A DNA stretch of 64,000 bases, taken from assembly GCA_023449275.1 (NCBI GenBank), contig JAEXJM010000065.1, positions 1 through 64,000 of the forward strand, given 5' to 3'. A model generated the notes under the pieces. That model ran no database searches and was not told the DNA's origin. It saw nothing but the letters and a program-made list of their open reading frames with translations. The stretch comes from Pseudomonadota bacterium. Lineage in GTDB: Bacteria > Pseudomonadota > Gammaproteobacteria > Burkholderiales > Burkholderiaceae_D. A program made the translations under genes and the position numbers. Of this stretch, positions 27,145-34,897 are shown piece after piece (the stretch's first letter is position 1; each line of letters begins with the position of its first letter).

Positions 27145-27405
27145 GACACACTCCTTTCAAAAGCTGGATGAAAGAAAAACTCCTGACAACACGATGGGAT
27201 CAGTATAACGCATGAGCCTTCCCTTCCGGCAGGAATATCGCCCCTGTCCGGGCAAAAACGCCCTCCGCACGGGCAGCCATGCCAGTGGTATCGTCCCTTC
27301 CTGCCGTCCTGGCACAAACACTCCCTGCCATTCTTCAAGAAAACGGAACAATGAATCCCGTTTTACATGCTTTGCCGGAATATTCCGATTGGCTACAATA
27401 AATCG
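27145..27405. promoter_or_regulatory. Upstream region with a promoter facing right (TTGCCG-16-TACAAT)
   Basis: TTGCCG (27372-27377) and TACAAT (27394-27399) form a promoter on the plus strand, with no protein gene after it. The rest of this stretch should hold the promoter of the leftward ATPase gene. Confidence 0.5.
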
Positions 27406-27537
27406 GTCATCCGGGGGTTAACGGATAGATTGCCGGGCAACGAAAGGGAGAGATTGATTATTTTGCTGTCCGATCCAGCCCCCGGAATGATTACCTGACA
27501 CTTACCAGTGAAAAAACCCCGGTTTGCCGGGGTTTTT
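27406..27537 (+). ncRNA. Candidate small RNA of about 130 nt
   Basis: A promoter (27372-27399) is followed by a structured segment and a strong intrinsic terminator (27511-27537: A-run, ACCCCGG / CCGGGGT stem, T5). Between them an 8-bp closing stem (TCCGGGGG at 27410 / CCCCCGGA at 27479) encloses a 7-bp stem (CGGATAG at 27422 / CTGTCCG at 27466, one G-U pair). No ribosome site and ORF combination is convincing. I do not recognise an Rfam family; it does not look like 6S, SRP RNA or tmRNA. Its position between a leftward defence operon and a leftward small gene means that it is an independent transcript. Confidence 0.5.
27511..27537 (+). terminator. Intrinsic terminator of the candidate small RNA
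   Basis: AAAAACCCCGG, loop TTTG, CCGGGGTTTTT. Very strong and symmetrical. Confidence 0.85.
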
Positions 27538-27993
27538 CATTTCCAGTCCTGCCTCCTGCCTGATGCGCAGAAACAGACGCAAAGCCGCCATTTCATGCAC
27601 ACCGGACATTTTCGGACGGATGAAATGGGACGGGACATCCCCCCTATCCCGAACCCTTTTTGTCAATCCTGTTTTCACCCCCGCTTTCATACCGATATCC
27701 GTGGCAGGCGACGGGACGGGACAGTCTGTAGAGGGAAACGGCAACCGGTATATTGCAGCCCGTCAATACTTCAACAAAACCGAAGAAAACTTCCTGTTTT
27801 GCATTGTTTATAAGAAAAATAAGTTTCGGTAATATACACACACTGGTTTACGGCGAAGGCCATTGTCAGCCCAATAGCCTTCGTCTTTTGCAGTGATGCA
27901 AAGGCCATTCTACTCTCTTTAAAAAGCCCCTCCAGAAGGGGCTTTCTTTTATCTTTCACACATGTGCCAACCGAAGTTTTTTCCGGATAGCCG
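27538..27993. terminator. Gene-free region with two hairpins
   Basis: No gene accepted. A 7-bp stem CGAAGGC (27854) / GCCTTCG (27877) is followed by TCTTTT. A second, AAAGCCCCT (27923) / AGGGGCTTT (27937), has T-runs on both sides and can end the leftward gene at 27994 as well as rightward transcripts. Confidence 0.6.
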
Positions 27994-28251
27994 TCACCCC
28001 AGACGGAAACCCTTTTCACTGTAGCAGCCTGCCGCCTTCAGTTTTTCGACGAGTTCATCGGAAAGAGACACCTCTTCCGATTCGACATTCATCAGCAACG
28101 TGCCGAAACTGTCGTCTGTGTTCAACACTTCGAAAAACAGGGTATCGCCCCTCGTGTAAAAGCCCAGCGCGTCTTCCGGCACGGGGATGCCCATGTCCAG
28201 AAGCACTTTTTTCTGTATGAACTGGTCGCCCAGCTGATCCGCTTCACTCAT
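27994..28251 (-). CDS. Small acidic protein of unknown function
   Basis: An 85-residue acidic protein starting MSEADQLGDQFIQKKVLLDMGIPVPEDALGFYTRGDTLFFEVLN. There are no membrane segments. A GAAGGA Shine-Dalgarno precedes the ATG and a terminator hairpin lies just past its stop, so it is very likely a real monocistronic gene. I do not recognise the family. Confidence 0.65.
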   Translation of the reverse strand: MSEADQLGDQFIQKKVLLDMGIPVPEDALGFYTRGDTLFFEVLNTDDSFGTLLMNVESEEVSLSDELVEKLKAAGCYSEKGFRLG

Positions 28252-28325
28252 CGCAGTCGTCCTTCAAAAAAATAACGGCCAATTGAAAAAATCGAAAAGC
28301 GCCTATTGTAACGGCAAGCCGCCGC

Positions 28326-29102
28326 TTATCCACGGGTCGCCACGAAAAAAAACCGTGGAAAAGGCAAAAGCACACTTTTATCCTGTCTCACCGGATAAGC
28401 CCGGCGAAGTGCGGTCAGATAACGGTTTAGAAATTCATGTTGTTCCCGTTCGCCCAACGGTTCCAGAAAAGGCCGCAGACCCGTCGATTTCAGCCATTCG
28501 ACGATGGCATCCACCGAAGGCATCACATGCATGTAAACCGTTTTCCACATATCGACACGACACCCCGCCCCGGTCAGCAAATCGTAATATTCTCCGGCTG
28601 GCAACAGGCGCGTGCGGACGGCGGACACATCGCCGATCCGGTCTTTCCAGTGCCCTTCCCGTGCCACCTTTCCCATCAGCACGTGAGTCGGTTCGTCCAG
28701 ATTGTCAGGCATTTGTACCGCCAGTGTCCCGTTTTCGGACAATTGGCCGACAAGACGCGGAATCAGCATTTCATGTCCGGATACCCATTGCAATGAGGCA
28801 TTGGCGAAAATCAGGTCAAACGGTACATCCGCGTGCCAGTGTGCCATATCCGCCTCGACGAACCGGCACGACGGCAAACGCTTTTGCGCTTTTTCGAGCA
28901 TCGCGGGGGATGAATCCACACCGGTGACGTTCGCATCCGGCCAGCGTTCCGCCAGTATCGCCGTACTGTTCCCCGGCCCGCATCCCAGATCGGCCACATT
29001 CATGGGGCTTGAGCCGTCGATACGGGAAAGGAGTTCGATGGCGGGACGCGTTCTCTGCGCTTCGAAACGCAGATACAGTTCCGGATTCCAGTCTTTTTCC
29101 AT
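28326..29102 (-). CDS. tam: Trans-aconitate 2-methyltransferase
   Basis: A 258-residue SAM-dependent methyltransferase matching Tam, which methylates trans-aconitate formed by damage to cis-aconitate. Typical elements are the N-terminus WNPELYLRFEAQRTRPAIELL, SAM motif I VADLGCGPGNST, the acidic VTGVDSSPAML, DLIFANASLQWV, and the C-terminal LRPFLEPLGEREQHEFLNRYLTAL. Full length. AGAGGA lies upstream of the ATG. No obvious operon partner. Confidence 0.93.
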   Translation of the reverse strand: MEKDWNPELYLRFEAQRTRPAIELLSRIDGSSPMNVADLGCGPGNSTAILAERWPDANVTGVDSSPAMLEKAQKRLPSCRFVEADMAHWHADVPFDLIFANASLQWVSGHEMLIPRLVGQLSENGTLAVQMPDNLDEPTHVLMGKVAREGHWKDRIGDVSAVRTRLLPAGEYYDLLTGAGCRVDMWKTVYMHVMPSVDAIVEWLKSTGLRPFLEPLGEREQHEFLNRYLTALRRAYPVRQDKSVLLPFPRFFFVATRG

Positions 29103-29236
29103 GACTTTTCCTCTTTAACGAAACAGGATGACAACATCATGACAGAAGGGATCATGAAACCGGGGAAAAACCATCAGTTAACGGCTTTTGTCACATCCCC
29201 CTCAAAGTTATCCACATAGGGAGAACATCTGTACGG

Positions 29237-29710
29237 TTATGGCATTTCCGGACAAATGCCCAGACATTCTGCCTTGTAGAAATCCACATCGCCTGCATTT
29301 TGCGGCGGTGTTCTTTTCACTGCCGTCACCAGAAATTCGTATCCATCGTAAGCGACCCTGACCGATGAACGCCAGTTTTCTTCCCCTGCTGCGGTATTCT
29401 TTTCAAAACCGGCCCTATCCAGTCCGGACAGGATGCCATCGCCGAAAACGGTGCAAAGCGCTTCGGCATCGTCGAACACGCAATCTTCATACGTGACGTC
29501 GTCCTTTTCCAGATCGAGGCTTTCCTCATCGCCTGTCAGGGAGAAACACATGGATATTTCAAGGCTCGGTAGCCCCCCGTGGATATCCATATTGCTTTTG
29601 GCCATATCGATATAGGCCTGTATGGTCGACTCGTTGACGCGGCCGGAAAGGTTTTCTTTCACGAACGCTTCAATCGTTTTTCTGCCCTTTTCACTGATTA
29701 TTTTCTGCAT
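29237..29710 (-). CDS. Conserved-looking protein of unknown function
   Basis: About 157 residues starting MQKIISEKGRKTIEAFVKENLSGRVNESTIQAYIDMAKSNMD. It is acidic, without membrane segments or a recognised motif; the C-terminus ends ECLGICPEMP. A TTG at 29728 would add six residues. It has no near neighbours on the same strand apart from the CigR-like gene upstream. Confidence 0.6.
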   Translation of the reverse strand: MQKIISEKGRKTIEAFVKENLSGRVNESTIQAYIDMAKSNMDIHGGLPSLEISMCFSLTGDEESLDLEKDDVTYEDCVFDDAEALCTVFGDGILSGLDRAGFEKNTAAGEENWRSSVRVAYDGYEFLVTAVKRTPPQNAGDVDFYKAECLGICPEMP

Positions 29711-29951
29711 CTCGACAACCCCGTTCAATCATCATTCATTCATGCCGGAAAACCATTTCCATAGCATGGTCTTTTTCAATGCGCAAGCCGAAAAAACAGA
29801 AAACAAACGTTTTTTTCCATTCGCACAAAAATAAGGCACGCCCGACTTGCAGCCGGTAAAATATCACCTTTTCGGACTTGTTCACCAACTTATCCACAGG
29901 AAATGGGGATAAGCCCGTTTGGCAAATTCGCCACACTCATCAAAAAAGCAT

Positions 29952-30422
29952 TTACCTGAAAACACCGGACAATACGTCGGCGACCATACCGGTCGCGACC
30001 GCCACCAGAATCAGGTCGGTTCCGGCGATGCGCCATTCGTATCCGGCATGTTCAGGCAAACGCGACAGCATCCCTGACGGAACCCTCTTCTTCGCGATGC
30101 CGGGAGGCAGTGGTTTTCCACGGGCCAGATTCTTTTTGATACCCGGAGGGAGCGATGCATAACCGGTATGGTGATATTCCGATGCCAGATGGCGTGCCTC
30201 CGGAACCGTTATCCCGGCCATGACCAGAGAAACGGCTCCCACATCGTGTTCCTGCCCTTTTTTGTTCTTTTTCGCTTTTTTATACTTCTCTTTCACATGT
30301 TTTTCCGTCTTGTGCGGCCTGCCTTTTCCATCCGGAGGATCGGCAAAGGCAGGTGCACTCACCAGTGAAAAGGAAACGGCAAGCATGACCCACCCTTTTC
30401 CGAATATTCCCGCACATTTCAT
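29952..30422 (-). CDS. CigR-like exported protein
   Basis: A protein of about 156 residues with a signal peptide (cleavage probably after AFA) and a lysine-rich segment (KHVKEKYKKAKKNKKG). Its C-terminal domain has the pattern of the anti-virulence regulator CigR family: SLPPGIKKNLARGKPLPPGIAKKR, then YEWRIAGTDLILVAVATGMVADVL, a hydrophobic tail likely in the inner membrane. AAGGGA precedes the ATG at 30422; ATG/GTG codons at 30437/30440 are alternatives. In Salmonella CigR restrains virulence gene expression; here the role is unknown. Confidence 0.75.
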   Translation of the reverse strand: MKCAGIFGKGWVMLAVSFSLVSAPAFADPPDGKGRPHKTEKHVKEKYKKAKKNKKGQEHDVGAVSLVMAGITVPEARHLASEYHHTGYASLPPGIKKNLARGKPLPPGIAKKRVPSGMLSRLPEHAGYEWRIAGTDLILVAVATGMVADVLSGVFR

Positions 30423-30785
30423 ATTCCATCCCTTCATCACTCCGCCGTCATTTCAAAATCATGCCCCGGATAGGGCTGCATTGGCAATACCGTCTCTCCT
30501 TTTTCCCTCATGATCCGGCACATCCGTACCGGCAAAACCGGCATGCAAACCATCCTGTCGGGACAGGCATGCCACACCAGTGCAAGACCGTTCTTGTGGC
30601 AGGCCCGTTTCGTCCGGTACATTGCCGACATGCCGGCGGAACTGTCACCGACCGGATACCGTTCCCGTTCCGGACAGCCATTTGCCCTGACCGGCATGCC
30701 GTCCCCTGTTTTTTTGACATGTCCGGAATCAAAACGGCCCCATTCATGGCATCATAGACACTCACCGACTCCATCCCGACAGATC
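30423..30785. other. Divergent intergenic region
   Basis: This region separates the leftward CigR-like gene from the rightward HEPN gene and should hold both promoters. No gene or clear element was recognised. Confidence 0.35.
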
Positions 30786-32348
30786 ATGGCACGCAAAAAA
30801 ACAACCGGTACCGAAACCGACTCCCACGAAGCGGCACTGGCCGCCCTTCTGAAAAGCACCCCCGGACGCAATCCCGCCCTGCTTCTCGACAAAATCGGCT
30901 CGCTCATCGAGCTATCCGGACGCCTGAAGCACCCTGAAGCGACGGAAAAGGCGCTGGAGTGGTGCGCCATCGCCAGCCGCAAGCGGCTGGACGGCGTACA
31001 GCGCTGCCTGCTCGACTATTACACCGCCAGTGCATGGATCAGCCGCCATCATGAAAAGAAAGCGCCAGCCATCCGGCACTGGGAACAACCTGATATCGAA
31101 AAGGCGATCTACCACCTCCAAAAAGCCGTCAGCGACCCGGCCTTCCCGTTTCTGGATGAACTGTTGCGCTGCAAGATACTGACCAGCCTCGGCAACCAGT
31201 TCGCCTTCATGGGCCATTTCATCCGGGCACTGGCCTGCTGGGACAGGGCGATCGGAATCGACCCGGCCTTCGGCATGGCGCTGGGCAACCGTGGCAAGGG
31301 CATCGCCGAATATGCCGAGCTGATCGGCGACGGGGACAAAAAACCCGTTTTCCTCGGCATCGCACTGGAAAACCTCGCTGCCTCGACCCGTGAGAACGCC
31401 CGTTATTTCGGTGACGGTCAGGCCCGTGAATATTTCCGTGCCGAACAGGAAAAAATCGAAGCCCAGCTCTACCATCCGGATGACGGGACGGTTCTGGCCA
31501 GCGCCACACGTACCCGGCCCGACAAATCCGGAAAGGACAAAGGCTTCCGGAAATGGGCACTTGCCAACAGGCTGTACCTGAATCCGGTCAATGACCTCGA
31601 CCACAGCTCGCGTGCGGCATACGACCGCATGGAACAGCCCGAAACCGTCCCCTCATCCCTGCGCATGACGCCGGAAGCTTTCCGCCTCCTCTCGCAAATC
31701 CGGCTGGAATACGTCGCCGCCCGCCGCCTTGCCTACGATAGCGCACATGCCAAGGCCGTCAGGAAACTTGCCAGAAACGGGCTGGATTCCGGGGAAACCG
31801 AACCGCTCGCCTATTCCCTGGCGATGGAATCCCTGAAGCTGGCGTACCGGTCTGCATATTCGCTTCTGGCGAAAATCGCGCACGTCATCCATGCGTATTT
31901 CGATCTGCCTCTCGCCACCGGCAAAACCGGCCTGAAAAACGTCTGGTACAAAAACGGTCATCCGGCCGATGGCATTGCCGGTATCTTCACCCGTTCGGAC
32001 AACTGGATGCTGCGCGCCCTGTTCTGGCTGTCAAAGGAATTGCCGGCCACGCGCCAGCTTCCCTCCATCGACGCCGGCAGCGACCGTCTGGGAACCATCG
32101 CCAGCGAACTGGAAACCGGCTACCTGCGCGTGGTCGAACTCGAACCGGCAAACGATGCCATCGTCGACAACACGATCTCGCGCGGGAAACTGGAAAAAGC
32201 CACGACCGACGTACTGTCGCTTGTCCGCAACGCCATCGTTTACCTGACACTGGCCCTGCACATCGAGGAAAGGAAACGGCTGGACAGGGAAAAGGACAAT
32301 CCGGAATCGGCCCATTACGCCTCCATGCAGGCTTCGCTCAATGCATGA
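30786..32348 (+). CDS. TPR protein with an LA2681-type HEPN domain
   Basis: A 520-residue protein. The middle part has TPR-like helices (residues 80-190, ALACWDRAIGIDPAFGMALGNRGKG). The C-terminal half matches the LA2681-family HEPN region: AYRSAYSLLAKIAHVIHAYFDLPL, then KNVWYKNG, RSDNWMLRALFWLSKEL, and a final helix LVRNAIVYLTLALHIEERKR with an R...H spacing reminiscent of HEPN RNases. HEPN proteins are often RNases in defence or toxin systems; whether the active-site pair is functional here is unclear. The start at 30786 fits the protein, and the frame upstream is GC-biased noise. Confidence 0.7.
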   Translation: MARKKTTGTETDSHEAALAALLKSTPGRNPALLLDKIGSLIELSGRLKHPEATEKALEWCAIASRKRLDGVQRCLLDYYTASAWISRHHEKKAPAIRHWEQPDIEKAIYHLQKAVSDPAFPFLDELLRCKILTSLGNQFAFMGHFIRALACWDRAIGIDPAFGMALGNRGKGIAEYAELIGDGDKKPVFLGIALENLAASTRENARYFGDGQAREYFRAEQEKIEAQLYHPDDGTVLASATRTRPDKSGKDKGFRKWALANRLYLNPVNDLDHSSRAAYDRMEQPETVPSSLRMTPEAFRLLSQIRLEYVAARRLAYDSAHAKAVRKLARNGLDSGETEPLAYSLAMESLKLAYRSAYSLLAKIAHVIHAYFDLPLATGKTGLKNVWYKNGHPADGIAGIFTRSDNWMLRALFWLSKELPATRQLPSIDAGSDRLGTIASELETGYLRVVELEPANDAIVDNTISRGKLEKATTDVLSLVRNAIVYLTLALHIEERKRLDREKDNPESAHYASMQASLNA

Positions 32349-32407
32349 AAAAACCGGTACCGGTATAATCCCGGATTGCCCACAAGGCACTTCATACGGG
32401 AAACATC

Positions 32408-33118
32408 ATGAAAAAAAATTATGACACGCTCCTGCTCGACGCGGACGATACCCTGCTCGACTTCCGCAAAACCGAAAAAGCCGCCCTTGAAAACACTTTC
32501 GGGAACTACGGTCTGACCCTGACCGAAGAAATCAGGGACATTTACAAAACCGTCAACCATGAGTTGTGGTCGGCTTTCGAACGGGGCGAAATCACCAAGG
32601 AAACCATCACCTCCACCCGGTTCCAGCGCGTATTCGATACCGTGGGCTACCATGTGGACGGGCGCCGCTTCCATCTCGATTACCAGAAAGCGCTCGCACA
32701 GGGCTATTACCTGATCGATGGCGCAAGGGAGCTGTGCGAGAAACTGGCCGGGAAATACCGCCTCTACTGCGTCACCAACGGCGTTGCCGCCACGCAGTAC
32801 AGCCGCCTTTCCGGCAGCGGGCTGGACAGCTATTTCAGCGGCATCTTCGTTTCCGAGGAAATCGGCCACCAGAAACCGAGCACGCATTACTTTTCCGCCG
32901 TGTTCAAATCCATCCCGAAGTTCGAGACATCGCACGCGCTGATCGTCGGCGATTCGCTGACGTCCGACATTCAGGGCGGCAAGAACACGGGAGTCGATAC
33001 CTGCTGGTACAACCCTTCCGGACAGCCGGCCAAACCGGAGCTGAAAGCCGATTACGAAATCACGAAGCTCGACGAACTCCTGCCGATACTGGAAGGGACA
33101 GTATCGGAAAAACGGTAA
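32408..33118 (+). CDS. yjjG: HAD-superfamily pyrimidine 5'-nucleotidase (YjjG-like)
   Basis: A 236-residue HAD phosphatase closely resembling E. coli YjjG, a house-cleaning nucleotidase acting on dUMP, dTMP and non-canonical pyrimidine monophosphates. Motif I is LLDADDTLLDF with D11 and D13; motif II is YCVTNG; motif III K is in GHQKPST; motif IV is LIVGDSLTSDIQGG. The cap domain sits between motifs I and II (SAFERGEITKE). Located between the HEPN gene and a MATE exporter with separate spacing, so probably monocistronic. Confidence 0.93.
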   Translation: MKKNYDTLLLDADDTLLDFRKTEKAALENTFGNYGLTLTEEIRDIYKTVNHELWSAFERGEITKETITSTRFQRVFDTVGYHVDGRRFHLDYQKALAQGYYLIDGARELCEKLAGKYRLYCVTNGVAATQYSRLSGSGLDSYFSGIFVSEEIGHQKPSTHYFSAVFKSIPKFETSHALIVGDSLTSDIQGGKNTGVDTCWYNPSGQPAKPELKADYEITKLDELLPILEGTVSEKR

Positions 33119-33247
33119 CGGCCATCCCCTGCCGGGAAAAATCCGTTCCCTCTTTGACAGCCCGGGCCAAACCCGTTTAACATTCTGTTCCTGCCAGAAA
33201 CGCCCGGGCCGTCTTACTGCGAGTCGAGGGGCATAACGAGGCCACTC

Positions 33248-34603
33248 ATGAACCAGCCGGCAAGCTATCCTGACCATTACCGCAAACTGATCAGACTGGG
33301 CGTCCCGATCATCATCGGGCAGATCGGCATGATCGTGCTCGGCTTCGCCGATACCATCATGATCGGGCATCACAGCACCGAAGAACTCGGTGCCGCCAGT
33401 TTCGTCAACAACCTTTTCAACCTCGTCATTATCGGCAGCACCGGTTTCGCCTACGGACTCACCCCCGTCATCGGGCAGCTTTTCGGGCACAACGACCGCA
33501 TTGCCATCGGCGGCAAGCTCAAAAACGCCCTGCTTGTCAATTTCGTCGTCGCCCTCGTGTTCATACTGGCGATGACGGTGCTTTTCTTCAACATCGACAA
33601 CCTGAACCAGCCCGCGGAACTGATCCCCCTGATCAAGCCCTATTACCTTGTCCTGCTCGGCTCGCTCATCTTCATCCTGCTCTTCAACGCATTCCGGCAG
33701 TTCGCCGACGGCATCATGGACACCCGCACCTCCATGTGGATTCTTCTGGCCGGGAACCTGATCCATATCGTGCTGAACTATGCCCTGATCTACGGCGCGG
33801 CAGGGCTGCCCGAACTCGGCCTCTTCGGCGCGGGGATTTCCACCCTGTTTTCCCGTTTCCTGATGCTGGCCATCTTCGTCGTGATCTTCCTCTGCCTGCC
33901 ACGATACAGCGAATACCGCAAAGGTTTTTTCCGTTCGCATTTCAACCGGGCCGATTTTCGCCAGCTCAACGCGATGGGCTGGCCTCTCGCCCTGCAAATG
34001 GGCATGGAAACCGCGTCCTTTTCCCTGACGACCATCATGGTCGGCTGGATTTCCACCGTCGCGCTGGCCGCCCATCAGGTCATGCTGACGATCTCGACCG
34101 TTTTCTTCATGATGTACTACGGCATGGGTGCCGCCACCGCCATCCGCGTGGCCTACTACAAGGGCCGGGAAAACCTTCCCGACCTGCGCCGTTCCGCCTT
34201 CTCGGGCTTTCACCTCATCATGGTCATGGCCGTCATTTCGACCGGCACCTTCTGGCAATTCCGCCATAGTATCGGTGGCTGGTTCACCGACAATCCACTG
34301 GTGATCGCCACCGTCGCCAGCCTCTTCGTGCCCATGATGATCTACCAGTTCGGCGACGCCCTGCAAATCGCTTTCGCCAATTCGCTGCGGGGCATTTCCG
34401 ACGTGAAAATCATGATGGTCTTTTCGTTCATCGCCTACTTCGTCATCTCGCTTTCCGCCAGTTATGTCTTCGGCTTCGTGCTCGGCTATGGCATCGTCGG
34501 CGTCTGGATGGCCTTCCCGTTCGGGTTGACCAGCGCAGGGATCATGTTCTGGCTGCGCTTCCTTTACAAAACCCGGAAATCCGCCCAAACACCAGCGGAC
34601 TGA
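33248..34603 (+). CDS. MATE-family multidrug/sodium antiporter
   Basis: A 451-residue, 12-helix inner-membrane exporter of the MATE (NorM-like) family. The N-terminal repeat reads RLGVPIIIGQIGMIVLGFADTIMIGHHSTEELGAASFVNN, with the pseudo-symmetric second half starting LALQMGMETASFSLTTIMVGWIS. It would export cationic drugs or metabolites in exchange for Na+ or H+. The leader (33158-33247) contains GCCCGGGC twice (33158 and 33211), which is self-complementary and could form an 8-bp stem; a GAGG ribosome site precedes the ATG. Substrate unknown. Confidence 0.92.
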   Translation: MNQPASYPDHYRKLIRLGVPIIIGQIGMIVLGFADTIMIGHHSTEELGAASFVNNLFNLVIIGSTGFAYGLTPVIGQLFGHNDRIAIGGKLKNALLVNFVVALVFILAMTVLFFNIDNLNQPAELIPLIKPYYLVLLGSLIFILLFNAFRQFADGIMDTRTSMWILLAGNLIHIVLNYALIYGAAGLPELGLFGAGISTLFSRFLMLAIFVVIFLCLPRYSEYRKGFFRSHFNRADFRQLNAMGWPLALQMGMETASFSLTTIMVGWISTVALAAHQVMLTISTVFFMMYYGMGAATAIRVAYYKGRENLPDLRRSAFSGFHLIMVMAVISTGTFWQFRHSIGGWFTDNPLVIATVASLFVPMMIYQFGDALQIAFANSLRGISDVKIMMVFSFIAYFVISLSASYVFGFVLGYGIVGVWMAFPFGLTSAGIMFWLRFLYKTRKSAQTPAD

Positions 34604-34607
34604 ACAA

Positions 34608-34633
34608 ATAACCATTTGATATCAAATAGTTAT
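34608..34633. promoter_or_regulatory. 26-bp near-perfect palindrome, likely operator
   Basis: Arms ATAACCATTTGAT and ATCAAATAGTTAT are reverse complements with one mismatch and no loop, 5 bases after the MATE stop codon and 77 bases before the next small gene. AT-rich and loopless, so a protein-binding site is more likely than a terminator. Confidence 0.55.
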
Positions 34634-34709
34634 CCGTGCAAAAAATTTCCGGATCGCATAAAATAGGTGCCTGACAAACCCATTCGGCACCAGACCGGGA
34701 AAGACAGAC

Positions 34710-34892
34710 ATGGAAAAGAAACTGCTTGTGATCGCCGCCACCCTGCTGGCAAAACTCGTCTGGCGGTTCGGGAAAATAACGTCCGGCCCCTTGCGCCTGA
34801 TCGTTTTCTGGCTCGCACAGGCAGCCGTTGTCGCCTCATTCCGGCAAATCCGGAAATTCATTCATCAGAGACGACAATTCAGGGCTGGATAG
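34710..34892 (+). CDS. Small membrane protein
   Basis: A 60-residue protein MEKKLLVIAATLLAKLVWRFGKITSGPLRLIVFWLAQAAVVASFRQIRKF with one or two hydrophobic helices and a basic tail. The upstream sequence has a purine-rich GGGAAAGAC and a possible -10 TAAAAT at 34659. Unknown function; its end is 6 bases from the convergent yoaA stop. Confidence 0.45.
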   Translation: MEKKLLVIAATLLAKLVWRFGKITSGPLRLIVFWLAQAAVVASFRQIRKFIHQRRQFRAG

Positions 34893-34897
34893 ACGAC

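Noticed and set aside
33158..33247. Possible riboswitch in the MATE leader
   Set aside because: Two GCCCGGGC words can pair, but I could not match any known riboswitch core.
32315..34615. A 766-codon minus-strand frame
   Set aside because: Antisense shadow of yjjG and the MATE gene caused by GC-rich codon use; no protein character and the plus-strand genes are certain.
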